Assembly: GCF_030929595.1 (NCBI RefSeq)
Contig: NZ_JAVFVR010000015.1
Coordinates: forward strand, 167,159 to 231,158
From: Flavobacterium sp. LHD-85
Lineage (GTDB): Bacteria; Bacteroidota; Bacteroidia; Flavobacteriales; Flavobacteriaceae
Length of the DNA: 64,000 bases
Direction: 5' to 3'
In this document: positions 26,183 to 34,989 of the stretch, piece after piece
Numbering within the stretch: the stretch's first letter is position 1
Layout: each line of letters begins with the position of its first letter
Made by a program: the position numbers and the translations under genes
Notes under the pieces: model-generated
What the model saw: only the letters and a program-made list of their open reading frames with translations
The model's database searches: none
Told to the model about the DNA's origin: nothing

Positions 26183-29100
26183 TTAAGATTTACTCATTCG
26201 TTTTTCCAATTTTGCAAACAGTATGTAAAGTCCAGGAATGATTAAAAGACCAAACACAGTTCCGATTAACATTCCTCCTGCAGCTGCTGTACCAATAGAA
26301 CGGTTACCGATTGCACCTGCACCAGAAGCGATACACAACGGAATCAATCCTGAAATAAAAGCAAATGAGGTCATCAAAATTGGACGGAAACGAAGTCTTG
26401 CTCCTTCAATTGCCGCTTCGACAATATCACGTCCGAGTTTGTTCTGTGCCATGGCAAATTCTACAATCAGAATGGCGTTCTTGGCGAGCAGACCAATCAG
26501 CATGACGAGTGCTACTTGAGCATAAATGTTATTGTCTAGCCCAACCATTACAAGCGCAAAGTAAGAACCGAAAACTCCAACAGGCAAACTCAATAATACA
26601 GGGAATGGAAGCAATAAACTTTCATATTGTGCGGCCAATAATAAGTATACGAAAAGTATACAAAGTGCAAAAATGTAGATGGTTTGGTTTCCTGATAAAA
26701 TCTCTTCACGTGTCATACCAGACCATTCCAATTCAAAACGGCTTGGGAGTTTTTCTGCAGCAATTTTTTCAACAGCGGCAATGGCATCTCCAGAACTGTA
26801 ACCTTCGGCAGGTTCACCGTTAATCATAGCGGACATGTACATGTTGTAACGCGTTAAAACTTCTGGTCCATAAACTCTTTCTAATTTGATGAAAGTAGAA
26901 AACGGAACCATTTCGCCTGCATCATTCTTCAAATACATATCCAAAATACTTTCTGGATTTTGACGGAATTGCGGACTTGCCTGAACCATTACTTTATACA
27001 TTTGAGAAAAACGGATAAAATTGGTAGCATAAAACGAACCTAACATGGTTTGCAAAGTAGACATGGCATTGTCTACCGAAATTCCTTTTTTAGCTGCCAA
27101 ATCGTAATCAATATGAATTAAATACTGCGGGAAAGTGGCATCAAAACTTGAGAAAGAGTTTTGAATTTCTGGTGAAGCATTTAGTTCTTTAATAAACTCT
27201 TTGGTGACTTTGTCAGTATTAGTAATGCTTCCACCAGATTTATCCAGCAAACGAAGCTCAAAACCACTGGTGTTACCAAAACCTGGAACAGTTGGCGGTG
27301 CAAAAATCTCGATTTGTGCGTCGGAAATGTTTTTGGTTTTTTCTGTAAGTTCCGCCATGAATTCGGTTACCGAAATATCACGTTCGCTCCAGTCTTTTAG
27401 GTTAATCATTCCCATTCCGTACGAAGCTCCTGCAATTTCAGTTACAATACTGTATCCTGCAAGAGTCGTTACGTTGTCAACACCTTTAATTCCTTGAGCA
27501 ATTTTCGTTACTTCATCCAAAGCTTTTTCAGTACGTTCTACAGTTGCTCCTTGTGGCGTTGTAACACTTACGTAAACCATACCTTGATCTTCAGTCGGGA
27601 TAAATCCTGACGCTAAAAACTTAGTTGTTCCCCAAGTCAACACACAAAATAGTACTAATAATCCAACGGTAACAGTGTTGCGATCAGCAAATTTCACCAA
27701 TACTTTGATGTATTTTGAAGTAATATTATCAAACCAATGGTTGAATCTGTTGAAGAAACGGTCTAAAAGCGATTTTTTCTCTTTATTCGGATCGTGCGCT
27801 TTTAGCATAATCGCACAAAGGGCAGGAGTAAGGGTAAGTGCGTTAATACCAGAAATTACGATACTTATTGCCATTGTTAAAGAGAACTGCCTGTAAAAAA
27901 CTCCGACTGGACCGCTCAAGAAAGCAACGGGAATAAATACGGCAGCCATTACAATCGTAATCGCGATAACGGCTCCAGTAATTTCTTTCATTGCGCTAAT
28001 GGTAGCTTCCATTGGCGACATATGTTCTTCGGAGATTTTTACGTGAACGGCTTCTACAACGACAATCGCGTTATCTACTACAATTCCGATGGAAAGTACT
28101 AAAGCGAAAAGCGTTAATAAGTTGATTGAGAATCCCATCATCGACATAAAAGTAAACGAACCAATAAGCGCGACAGGAACTGCCAATACAGGAATCAAAG
28201 TCGATCTCCAATCCTGAAGGAAAAGGAAAACTACGAACGCTACTAGAATAAAGGCTTCAACCAAAGTTCTCAATACTTCATGAATAGAAGCGTCAAGGAA
28301 ACGCGAAACGTCGTAGGCAATATTAAATTCCATTCCTGGAGGAAAAGAAGAGACTTTCAATTCAGCCATTTTTTCTTTTACGCTCGCAATTACTTCAGAA
28401 GCATTCGAACCTGGACGTTGTTTCAACATGATCGATGCAGAAGGTTTTCCGTCGGTTTTAGAAACCATTCCGTAACTCATCGCACCAAATTCAATTTTCG
28501 AAATGTCTTTCAATCTTAAAATTGTTCCATCTGAATTAGCTCTTAACGGAATTTCCTCATATTGTTTTGGTTCAAAGAATTTTCCGCCATACTTAATTAC
28601 ATATTGCAGTTGATTGTTCATTTGTCCTGAACCTTCACCGACTTTACCCGGGGCAGCAGAAATGTTTTGTTTTTGAAGTGAAGCAATAACTTCATTTGCC
28701 GAAATATTGTACGAAAGCATCTTTTCTGGATCTAGCCAGACACGCATCGAATATTCTTTCTGACCCATGATTTCTGCACGTCCGACACCATCAATACGTT
28801 TTAATTCCTGAAGAATATTAATATCGGTAAAGTTGAAGATAAACTGCTCGTCCTGAGTTTTGTCGGTACTTGTAATGTTCAAATACATCAACATACTGTT
28901 TACCTCTTTTTCGGTTGTAACTCCGGCACGAATTACCTCTTCTGGAAGTTCATCGAGAATTGTCGTTACACGGTTCTGTACGTTTACCGCGGCCAAATCG
29001 GGATCGGTTCCTACTTCAAAGAAAACCTGAATTAAAGTCAAACCATCGTTGGAAGTTACCGTTGACATATAGGTCATTCCGGGAACTCCATTTATGGCTC

Positions 29101-29299
29101 TTTCTAACGGAAGGGCGACGGCATTGGCCGAAACTTCTGCGTTTGCTCCTGTATATTTTGCTGTAACGGTTACAGACGGTGGTACAATATCTGGGAATTG
29201 GGTAATAGGGAGCTGAAACAACGCCAGCAATCCCAGAAGGACTATCATAACCGAGATGATTAATGACAATATTTTCCTTCTGATAAATAACTCTATCAT
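26183..29299 (-). CDS. RND efflux pump, HAE1 family (AcrB/MexB-like)
   Basis: This 1038-residue pump has the standard RND plan: the N-terminal helix IELFIRRKILSLIISVMIVLLGLLALFQLPITQFPDI, periplasmic porter domains, and helices 2-6 with the proton-relay region ALVLSIGIVVDNAIVVVEAV (GIVVDNAI, two Asp sites expected nearby). The second half repeats the plan (LPVGVFGSYFALVMVGLDNNIYAQVALVMLIGLLAKNAILIVEF). The length equals that of AcrB relatives. Substrates are probably hydrophobic drugs, dyes or detergents. It forms a tripartite system with the flanking MFP and channel genes. Confidence 0.95.
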   Translation of the reverse strand: MIELFIRRKILSLIISVMIVLLGLLALFQLPITQFPDIVPPSVTVTAKYTGANAEVSANAVALPLERAINGVPGMTYMSTVTSNDGLTLIQVFFEVGTDPDLAAVNVQNRVTTILDELPEEVIRAGVTTEKEVNSMLMYLNITSTDKTQDEQFIFNFTDINILQELKRIDGVGRAEIMGQKEYSMRVWLDPEKMLSYNISANEVIASLQKQNISAAPGKVGEGSGQMNNQLQYVIKYGGKFFEPKQYEEIPLRANSDGTILRLKDISKIEFGAMSYGMVSKTDGKPSASIMLKQRPGSNASEVIASVKEKMAELKVSSFPPGMEFNIAYDVSRFLDASIHEVLRTLVEAFILVAFVVFLFLQDWRSTLIPVLAVPVALIGSFTFMSMMGFSINLLTLFALVLSIGIVVDNAIVVVEAVHVKISEEHMSPMEATISAMKEITGAVIAITIVMAAVFIPVAFLSGPVGVFYRQFSLTMAISIVISGINALTLTPALCAIMLKAHDPNKEKKSLLDRFFNRFNHWFDNITSKYIKVLVKFADRNTVTVGLLVLFCVLTWGTTKFLASGFIPTEDQGMVYVSVTTPQGATVERTEKALDEVTKIAQGIKGVDNVTTLAGYSIVTEIAGASYGMGMINLKDWSERDISVTEFMAELTEKTKNISDAQIEIFAPPTVPGFGNTSGFELRLLDKSGGSITNTDKVTKEFIKELNASPEIQNSFSSFDATFPQYLIHIDYDLAAKKGISVDNAMSTLQTMLGSFYATNFIRFSQMYKVMVQASPQFRQNPESILDMYLKNDAGEMVPFSTFIKLERVYGPEVLTRYNMYMSAMINGEPAEGYSSGDAIAAVEKIAAEKLPSRFELEWSGMTREEILSGNQTIYIFALCILFVYLLLAAQYESLLLPFPVLLSLPVGVFGSYFALVMVGLDNNIYAQVALVMLIGLLAKNAILIVEFAMAQNKLGRDIVEAAIEGARLRFRPILMTSFAFISGLIPLCIASGAGAIGNRSIGTAAAGGMLIGTVFGLLIIPGLYILFAKLEKRMSKS

Positions 29300-29349
29300 T
29301 TTAAATGTTTTAGATAAATAATTAAATAACTGTTTTACAAGTCGATAAC

Positions 29350-30444
29350 CTACATTTGTTTCATGTTGATTTTATCGCCGTCTCTTAATGATTGTGTACC
29401 TTCTTGTACAATCAGGTCGTCGCTTTTTAGACCTTCGTTTAAGATGTACACATCATCTAGAGTCGTTTCGATTGTAACATTCGTCATTTTAACTACTCCA
29501 TCTTTGTTCACGCGGAAAACGTATTGTTTGTCTTGAATAGAAAAAACTGCTTTCTGCGGAATTAAAATTGCATTGGTTTTTGGTTCTGAAATAATCAATT
29601 TTCCAGAAGTTCCGTGCTTGATAAATCCTTGCGGATTATGAAATTTTGCTTTGTATTGAATAGAACCAGTTTGTCTGTCGATTTCTCCGTCAGCGGTTCT
29701 TAATTCTCCTTTTTGACCGTAAACTTGTCCATTTGGCAATACCAGTTTAATATCACCCTGAGTGTTTAAGGTTTTGTCTTCCATCATTTGGAAATAGGTG
29801 TTCTCAGGAATTGAGAAATAAGCGTACACATCGTCTAATTGAGAAACAGTAGTTAATAATGAACCGTTTTCTACTAAACTTCCTTCTTTAAACGGAATAC
29901 GGTCAACTGTTCCGTCAAATGGCGCGCGCATCGTGGTGAAGCTAATCTGTTGGTTGATTGCTTTTCTTTCGGCAACTGCGTGAGCTACTTTCGCAGAAGC
30001 GGCTTCATATTTGGCTTTAGATAATTCTAATTCTTTATCGGCAATTACTTTTTTATTAAAAAGGGTTTGAGCCTGTTCCAATTCTACCGTTGCAATTCTT
30101 AAATCGGCTTTTGCGCTTTTGTAAACTGCTTCAGCTTTTAGAAGCTGAATCTGAAGTTCAACATCGCTTATTTTGAAAAGGATTTGCCCTTTTTTTACTT
30201 TTTGTCCTTCGCTAACGTAAACTTTGTCCAGAAGACCAGGTATACGAACGTGAATTTCTACATTATTTTTAGCATGTACATCGGCTACAAATTTGCTCGA
30301 AACTATGGTGTCTTTTAGAGTTACCTTATAAACAGGAACCGTTTTTATGTTGTTTGAATCTTTTTTTGCTTTATCTCCGCACGAGACTAAAACGAATAAA
30401 GCCAAGGTGCATAAAAGAAATGGATTTTTATAAATGCTCATCAT
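29350..30444 (-). CDS. RND efflux periplasmic adaptor (MFP, AcrA-like)
   Basis: This 364-residue adaptor has a lipoprotein signal (FVLVSCGDK) and a barrel-sandwich hybrid domain (VSSKFVADVHAKNNVEIHVRIPGLLDKVYVSEGQKVKKGQILFKI). An alpha-hairpin (about 105-165) and a second half-lipoyl segment (MRAPFDGTVDRIPFKEGSLV) follow, then beta-barrel and membrane-proximal domains. It links pump and channel. Its start is 216 bp downstream of the small secreted protein gene, and the operon promoter may lie in that gap. Confidence 0.93.
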   Translation of the reverse strand: MMSIYKNPFLLCTLALFVLVSCGDKAKKDSNNIKTVPVYKVTLKDTIVSSKFVADVHAKNNVEIHVRIPGLLDKVYVSEGQKVKKGQILFKISDVELQIQLLKAEAVYKSAKADLRIATVELEQAQTLFNKKVIADKELELSKAKYEAASAKVAHAVAERKAINQQISFTTMRAPFDGTVDRIPFKEGSLVENGSLLTTVSQLDDVYAYFSIPENTYFQMMEDKTLNTQGDIKLVLPNGQVYGQKGELRTADGEIDRQTGSIQYKAKFHNPQGFIKHGTSGKLIISEPKTNAILIPQKAVFSIQDKQYVFRVNKDGVVKMTNVTIETTLDDVYILNEGLKSDDLIVQEGTQSLRDGDKINMKQM

Positions 30445-30660
30445 TAGGTTTAAATTTTTGAATAAATAGATGTGCTCCCTTGATACTACATATCGGGAGT
30501 CTGAATTTGGATTTTGAAAATAATAAGGTTTACGGATGCTTTTTATTTAAAAAAGTACCGTTTTAGAGAAAAGTTTTTATAGCAATAGCTGCTCAATCAC
30601 ATACGTAAATGAGGTATTGTTCCAGAATACTAGAAAATAAAAACTACGAAATACGGCAGC

Positions 30661-31020
30661 CTAGAATAACTGGTACAAATGTAAGTGGGGATGTCTTTCA
30701 ATATGGTATATTGAAGCTATACCATAGATTAAACTTTCTTTATAAAGCTTGAAGTTGACTAAATTGCTGAGATACGGAGCTTTGATCGTACTTTGTTCTA
30801 AAGTAGTCGCTCTGCATTTCATTTTCTTTTTGAGCTTATAATGAACTTCTAAATTTTTAGAAGAAGAAAAGTCAGAAGAAAAAATCTGCGTATCGTCTGC
30901 CGCAACGCTATCTAAGGTAATACAGTTGCTGAAAGTATAAATCGGCGAATACGTCTCGGTGCCTCTGAAAAAACAAAGCAGCGAAAGTAAAACGATATAT
31001 ATGAACTTAGTGGGTTTCAT
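30661..31020 (-). CDS. Small hypothetical secreted protein ahead of the efflux operon
   Basis: This 119-residue protein has a hydrophobic N-terminus (FIYIVLLSLLCFF) and a charged C-terminal half ending HIERHPHLHLYQLF. I recognise no domain. The histidine-rich tail (HIERHPHLHLY) is reminiscent of metal-handling peptides, but there is no direct evidence. It is on the same strand as, and upstream of, the MFP gene with a 216-bp gap, so it may belong to the same operon or be a leader gene. Similar small proteins upstream of efflux genes occur in flavobacteria as far as I recall, which I could not check. Confidence 0.55.
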   Translation of the reverse strand: MKPTKFIYIVLLSLLCFFRGTETYSPIYTFSNCITLDSVAADDTQIFSSDFSSSKNLEVHYKLKKKMKCRATTLEQSTIKAPYLSNLVNFKLYKESLIYGIASIYHIERHPHLHLYQLF

Positions 31021-31313
31021 ACAACTACAGCAGGAATTACAATTTTGTTCCTTAGAAAGTGGGATTAATTATTCTTTAAGGTGCGCCAAATATAGTAATT
31101 TGAAAAGTAAGGGTTCTTAAAATTTTCTAAAAACTATGAGATTTAAAAATTTGATAATAATTGGGGTTGGTTTTTAGAGGGTTGATTATTTTTGTTTCGC
31201 TATAAGTTGTTATGTAAATGATTTATGCTTAATGCATTTTGAAAAAGCTGATATTTGAGTAGTAGATTTTTATATTTAAAATCAATAAAACTTTATACTT
31301 GTATTCGTTTTAA

Positions 31314-31395
31314 AGTCGGAGACTTTTTAGATATTTTTGTGTTTTTAAGAAGTATTTAGGATGGCGCAAAGTCGGAGACATTTGCGCAGCACTAG
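31314..31395. repeat. Repeat family 5 (CGCAAAGTC-GAGAC), inverted copy
   Basis: AAAGTCGGAGACTTTTTA followed by GCGCAAAGTCGGAGACATTTGCGCAGC is the reverse complement, with changes, of the elements at 31970 and 32757. It lies 107 bp before a putative immunity gene. Everything else in 31021-31313 is AT-rich noncoding sequence without recognised structure. Confidence 0.65.
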
Positions 31396-31462
31396 TAGGG
31401 AAGACTTCGGAGAGCTGGGGACATTTGCGTAGCGCTAGCGAGGAAGACTTTGGAGAGCTGGG
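31377..31462. repeat. 43-bp tandem direct repeat, two copies
   Basis: The unit starting GACATTTGCG and ending GGAGAGCTGGG occurs at 31377-31419 and 31420-31462 with six or seven substitutions. Because 43 is not a multiple of 3, it breaks any single reading frame. It continues the family-5 repeat immediately upstream of the first immunity candidate. Confidence 0.75.
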
Positions 31463-31501
31463 AGAAATCCAATTTTTAGATAATAATTAATAATATAATA
31501 T

Positions 31502-31948
31502 ATGAAACTAGGTTTAGCTCAATATACTTCGGCGGAAATAAAAAAAGAAACTAGATTTTTGATAGATTTTTCAGATGAGATGGAAAAATCTTTCACACAA
31601 AAAATATATGGAAAAGATTTAATGGAAATTGTAATTGGAATTATATGTGTAAGTCCAATTTTTGAACAATTTTTTAAGCCCAAATTGCCAAAATATACAA
31701 AAGATAAAAAATATGTAAAAAGTGAGGGGTTTGAATATGAAGTTGAAAAATGTCTAGAGTATAGCATAAAGTTAGATTTTGAAACAATCAAAAATTTTTC
31801 AGAAATTGAAGCTAAAAAATATGTGTCTTTAGAAATTTTGAAATCATTAGAAATAATAGAAACTTTGAGAACTAAAATTAAAGACTTTGATTTGGCAACT
31901 TTTAAAAAAGATTTGGAATGTTATTTTAAGGAAAAGGGCTATATGTAA
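31502..31948 (+). CDS. Putative immunity protein, Imm44-like
   Basis: This 148-residue cytosolic protein has no signal peptide or membrane segment. Its layout resembles the Imm44 family of polymorphic-toxin immunity proteins: a short N-terminal strand KLGLAQYT, a central predicted-strand region KCLEYSIKLDFETIKN, then helices EILKSLEIIETLRTKIKDFDLATFKKDLECYFKE. The identification rests on memory of the family pattern and is unverified. It is bounded on both sides by family-5 repeats and is AT-rich relative to neighbours. No toxin gene remains next to it; an open frame ending at 31490, 11 bp before the start codon, might be a residue. Confidence 0.5.
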   Translation: MKLGLAQYTSAEIKKETRFLIDFSDEMEKSFTQKIYGKDLMEIVIGIICVSPIFEQFFKPKLPKYTKDKKYVKSEGFEYEVEKCLEYSIKLDFETIKNFSEIEAKKYVSLEILKSLEIIETLRTKIKDFDLATFKKDLECYFKEKGYM

Positions 31949-31969
31949 ATATCAGCCAAAACAAATTAC

Positions 31970-32095
31970 CCCCTTGCTCCGCAAAGAGTTCCAGATTTAA
32001 ATCAAAGAGCTGCGCAAATGTTTCTGACTTTGCGCAATTTTTTTTGGTCTTAGAATTTCTAAACGTAATAAAAGTCTCTGACTTTTTACGATTAC
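31970..32095. repeat. Repeat family 5, copy between two immunity genes
   Basis: The stretch contains the hairpin TGCGCAAATGTTTCTGACTTTGCGCA, then AATTTTTTTTGGTCTTAG and AATAAAAGTCTCTGAC, and ends TTTTTACGATTAC. It is nearly identical over about 95 bp to the copy at 32757-32881, and less similar over a further 30 bp to the left. The tail of a toxin-like frame begins where the repeat ends. Confidence 0.85.
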
Positions 32096-32222
32096 TTCCT
32101 GTTATGGAGCTAAATATTATGAACAAACAGAAATAATTTCTCTTAAATTGGAAAAATTATATAACAAGATAAATGCAGTAGCGGAAAAAAACTGGATTAA
32201 ATACGGAATAAAAAAGAAATAG
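32082..32222 (+). pseudogene. C-terminal remnant of a polymorphic-toxin-like gene
   Basis: After the in-frame stop at 32079-32081, a frame of 46 codons reads to a TAG at 32220-32222, ending EKLYNKINAVAEKNWIKYGIKKK. The frame is lysine-rich and protein-like only after the repeat edge at about 32095. It has no start codon of its own. Its stop lies 3 bp before the ATG of the Imm26-like gene, the classic spacing of toxin and immunity genes. The composition fits the C-terminal end of a secreted nuclease toxin, but the family is unknown. Confidence 0.5.
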
Positions 32223-32225
32223 ATT

Positions 32226-32720
32226 ATGGCAAAAAAAATAAAACGAGGCGATATATTCAAAGTAATTGAGAATGGCGAAGTCCGATATTTCCAATATTTC
32301 TATAAAGATCCAAATTATCTGGGAGGCGATTTAATTTGGGTTTTTAATTTAAATAAAGAAACTCAGGATTTTAATGAAATTTTAAATTCAGGATATAGCT
32401 TCTATTTTTACACTAAAATTGTAGCTGGAATAAAAATGAAAAAATGGGAGTTTTTAACTAATATTGAAATAGAAGAAAAAATGAATTTTTATCCATCATT
32501 TCGCTGGAGAGATATAGAGACTGGATTATGGTATAAGCTGCAATACGATAAAAAGCTTCTTTTGGGAATGACATTGAATGATGAAGAATTGAAAATTCCC
32601 GTTGTATCTTTTCAATTTCCTGTTGGAGCAATTGAATTTATTGTTGAAGGTGCTGATTTTTTTACAAAATATACTGTTGAATCTGATACTAAATACTTCG
32701 AAATCAATAAGAGGTTCTAA
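32226..32720 (+). CDS. Putative immunity protein, Imm26-like
   Basis: This 164-residue cytosolic protein starts KKIKRGDIFKVIENGEVRYFQYFYKDPNYLGGDLIWVFN, the RGDIF-x-strand pattern of Imm26 family immunity proteins, followed by the W-containing block KKWEFLTNIEI. The rest, EEKMNFYPSFRWRD and the aromatic C-terminal half, is not distinctive to me. The family assignment is from memory and unverified. Position supports it: the start is 3 bp after the toxin-like tail and both sides carry family-5 repeats. It would neutralise a toxin whose body is missing here, so the cassette appears orphaned. Confidence 0.5.
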   Translation: MAKKIKRGDIFKVIENGEVRYFQYFYKDPNYLGGDLIWVFNLNKETQDFNEILNSGYSFYFYTKIVAGIKMKKWEFLTNIEIEEKMNFYPSFRWRDIETGLWYKLQYDKKLLLGMTLNDEELKIPVVSFQFPVGAIEFIVEGADFFTKYTVESDTKYFEINKRF

Positions 32721-32756
32721 CAAACATCACAGTTACGGTAAAATATGATGGAATAG

Positions 32757-32881
32757 CCCCAACTCTGCATAGAGTGCCATACTTGAATTGAAAAGCTGCG
32801 CAAATGTCTCTGACTTTGCGCAATTTTTTTTGGTCTTAGAATTTCTAAACGTAATAAAAGTCTCTGACTTTTTACAATTAC
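32757..32881. repeat. Repeat family 5, copy after the second immunity gene
   Basis: GCTGCGCAAATGTCTCTGACTTTGCGCA, AATTTTTTTTGGTCTTAG and AATAAAAGTCTCTGAC lie in the same order as the copy at 31970. The preceding CCCCAACTCTGCATAGAGTGCC also resembles the first copy. A 13-codon frame, MDYKKVTLKNHKN, follows and may be another gene remnant, but it is too short to interpret. Confidence 0.85.
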
Positions 32882-32934
32882 ATTTCTAAAATGGATTATA
32901 AAAAAGTTACTTTGAAAAATCATAAAAACTAAAA

Positions 32935-34659
32935 TCACTCCACAATACTAGAAGAATCCTTAATCGCAAAATCGGCATATTGCCAAGCATTATCAAAAGA
33001 GGTTTTAATTTTTAAAGCCTCTTTTTCTTTTTTCTGCGCAACTAAAGAGTTGTAAAGTCCGATAAGGGCGAATCCGTTTTTTGGGAGTGTTTGTAAATCT
33101 TGTTTATAGATTTTTTCAGCTTCGGCGTATTTTCCAGCTTTAAGTAAAACTGTGCCTAAATAATGTCTAACAGAGAAAAACCAATCTGGTGGTTCGTTGT
33201 AGTTTAATTGATCTTCGATTTCTATCGCTTTATTTAAAAGAGCAATGGATTTATCTAAATTGTTCTTTTTCGCTTCGACTCCTGCTGAAAGCACATTAGC
33301 AGCAATCTGAACAAGATCATAAGTGGTATTGATATTCCAGATGGTAACTTCTTTTAAGGTTTTATCTTTAGCTAATTGGTTCAGAGAAGCAAGCTGTTTT
33401 TCGGCATTGGCGATATCATTTTTCCCAAGATAAGCCATTCCTTGCGCATAGTGCCAAATTGCATTTGGATATACGAGATCCTTTTCTGGTTGCGGAATCT
33501 CAATAATTTTATCCCACATCGAAAATTTTACAGCGATATAATACGGAATGCTATAATAATGCTGTAAAGTTCCCCAGCCCGCTTCACGCATGATTTTAGG
33601 AGACATGTGCTGCTGTAATATTTGTGCCGATTCCCAAGCCAACTTTGAATTTCCTTCTAAAGCAGCAGTAGCCACCAAGAAATGATAATTGTGCGGATAA
33701 TAGGCTAGAGGATAAGCGCCTTGCGCATTACAGGCAGTAGAATACAGACTATCAATTCGAACCGCTTCAATGTTGGAAAGTGTGCCTTCATGATAATCTC
33801 CTGTACGAATGTAAATATGAGAAGGCATATGAACCAAATGTCCCGAACCAGGAACTAAAGTTTCTAGTAATTTAGCACTTTTAAGTCCGTTTTCTGGATG
33901 AGCAGAAGCTTCTACAGCATGAACCAAAAAATGATGTGCGCCCGGATGCTTCGGATTTTTTTTAATCAATTCGTTTAAAACGGCAAGTATTTCTGGAGTC
34001 CATTTTTTAGGTATTCCAGTGCCTTTTTCATACAAATCCCACGGATGCAGATTCATCTGCGATTCCGCGTAAAGCGCGCCAATATCTGGATCTGAAGGAA
34101 ATTGAGTATATACTTTTTTCATCGCTTCGGCATACGCAATGTCAAGCGGTTTTCTGTCTGCGGGAGGATTTTTAGCATAACGCACCAATAAAGCATCAAT
34201 CATAGCAATTTCTTTCGGAGAACACTTGGCAGAAAGTTTTTTAGCTTTTTGAACCGCATCATAAGCGCGTTGAAAATTATCTTCTTCCATTCCACCATTA
34301 TAATTCGGACCTAAAACATACGCAAAACCCCAATATGCCATAGCGCAATTAGGGTCTAAACGTGAGGCTTCATAAAATGATCTTGCAGCTTCGGCATGAT
34401 TAAATCCGTAGGCCAGCATCATTCCTTGATTGAAATATTCCTGCGCTTCGGAATTATTGGTCGTAATTTTAAAATTCACCCCATCAAGACCTCTAAATTT
34501 TGGTGCTTTTTTGTTTTGGGTGTACCAATCTTTATCGTTCGTTTTCGGAATATAACATCCTTGCGAGGCACTGACTTTAACTGATTTGGGCTCTGTGTTT
34601 TTTTCTTTACAGGAAATAAAAAGAAGAAAAACCGCAATTAGAAAGTAATTATATTTCAT
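32935..34659 (-). CDS. TPR-repeat lipoprotein
   Basis: The protein (574 residues) is predicted to be a lipoprotein: the signal peptide MKYNYFLIAVFLLFISC ends in a lipobox. It contains many tetratricopeptide units (EAQEYFNQGMMLAYGFNHAEAARSFYEASRLDPNCAMAYWGFA, AEKQLASLNQLAKDK, YAEAEKIYKQDLQTLPKNGFALIGLYNSLVAQ) and conserved His-rich motifs GAHHFLVHAVEAS, MPSHIYIRTGDYHE and YPHNYHFL. The histidines recur in this protein family and may bind a metal or haem ligand; that is conjecture. No operon partner is visible. It is probably periplasmic-facing, at the inner or outer membrane. Confidence 0.82.
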   Translation of the reverse strand: MKYNYFLIAVFLLFISCKEKNTEPKSVKVSASQGCYIPKTNDKDWYTQNKKAPKFRGLDGVNFKITTNNSEAQEYFNQGMMLAYGFNHAEAARSFYEASRLDPNCAMAYWGFAYVLGPNYNGGMEEDNFQRAYDAVQKAKKLSAKCSPKEIAMIDALLVRYAKNPPADRKPLDIAYAEAMKKVYTQFPSDPDIGALYAESQMNLHPWDLYEKGTGIPKKWTPEILAVLNELIKKNPKHPGAHHFLVHAVEASAHPENGLKSAKLLETLVPGSGHLVHMPSHIYIRTGDYHEGTLSNIEAVRIDSLYSTACNAQGAYPLAYYPHNYHFLVATAALEGNSKLAWESAQILQQHMSPKIMREAGWGTLQHYYSIPYYIAVKFSMWDKIIEIPQPEKDLVYPNAIWHYAQGMAYLGKNDIANAEKQLASLNQLAKDKTLKEVTIWNINTTYDLVQIAANVLSAGVEAKKNNLDKSIALLNKAIEIEDQLNYNEPPDWFFSVRHYLGTVLLKAGKYAEAEKIYKQDLQTLPKNGFALIGLYNSLVAQKKEKEALKIKTSFDNAWQYADFAIKDSSSIVE

Positions 34660-34689
34660 AGCAAAAAGGATTTGATATTATATAATTTA

Positions 34690-34869
34690 ATATTCCGTAG
34701 GAATATCTCGTCGGTAGAAAAAAAATATATTGCGTAGCATTGTGTGTCCCATAGGGACACCTGTTTTTTTAGCGAGAATGAGGCATCTGCTTTATTAATC
34801 AAACGTTCCTAATGAACGTGTATTTGTAAACTAAATTTAGTTCTACCGATCAAACATTTCTACAGAATG
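34690..34869. repeat. Dispersed repeat family 2, copy 2 (inverted)
   Basis: In reverse orientation this matches 8299-8470. ATATTCC-TA-GGAATAT, GTGTCCCATAGGGACAC, and CGTTCCTAATGAACG are in the mirrored order, with TCTCGTCGGTAGAAA between. The stems are preserved while several bases differ, suggesting selection or recent copying of a folded structure. Confidence 0.78.
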
Positions 34870-34989
34870 ATGCTGTTCGTTAAAACAGAAAAATAATGAT
34901 AGTTTGAGAAATTGAGCTTATAATCTAATAGACTGAATCGGAGAGTATTTAACAAAATTAAATAAAAAAGAAATAGGTTTTGTAGATAT

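Noticed and set aside
31314..31490. Possible toxin tail before the first immunity gene
   Set aside because: The frame ends 11 bp before the ATG, but nearly all of it is repeat sequence and the 43-bp repeat shifts frames, so coding is doubtful.
32888..32935. Short frame MDYKKVTLKNHKN
   Set aside because: Only 13 codons directly after a repeat; too short to call even a remnant.
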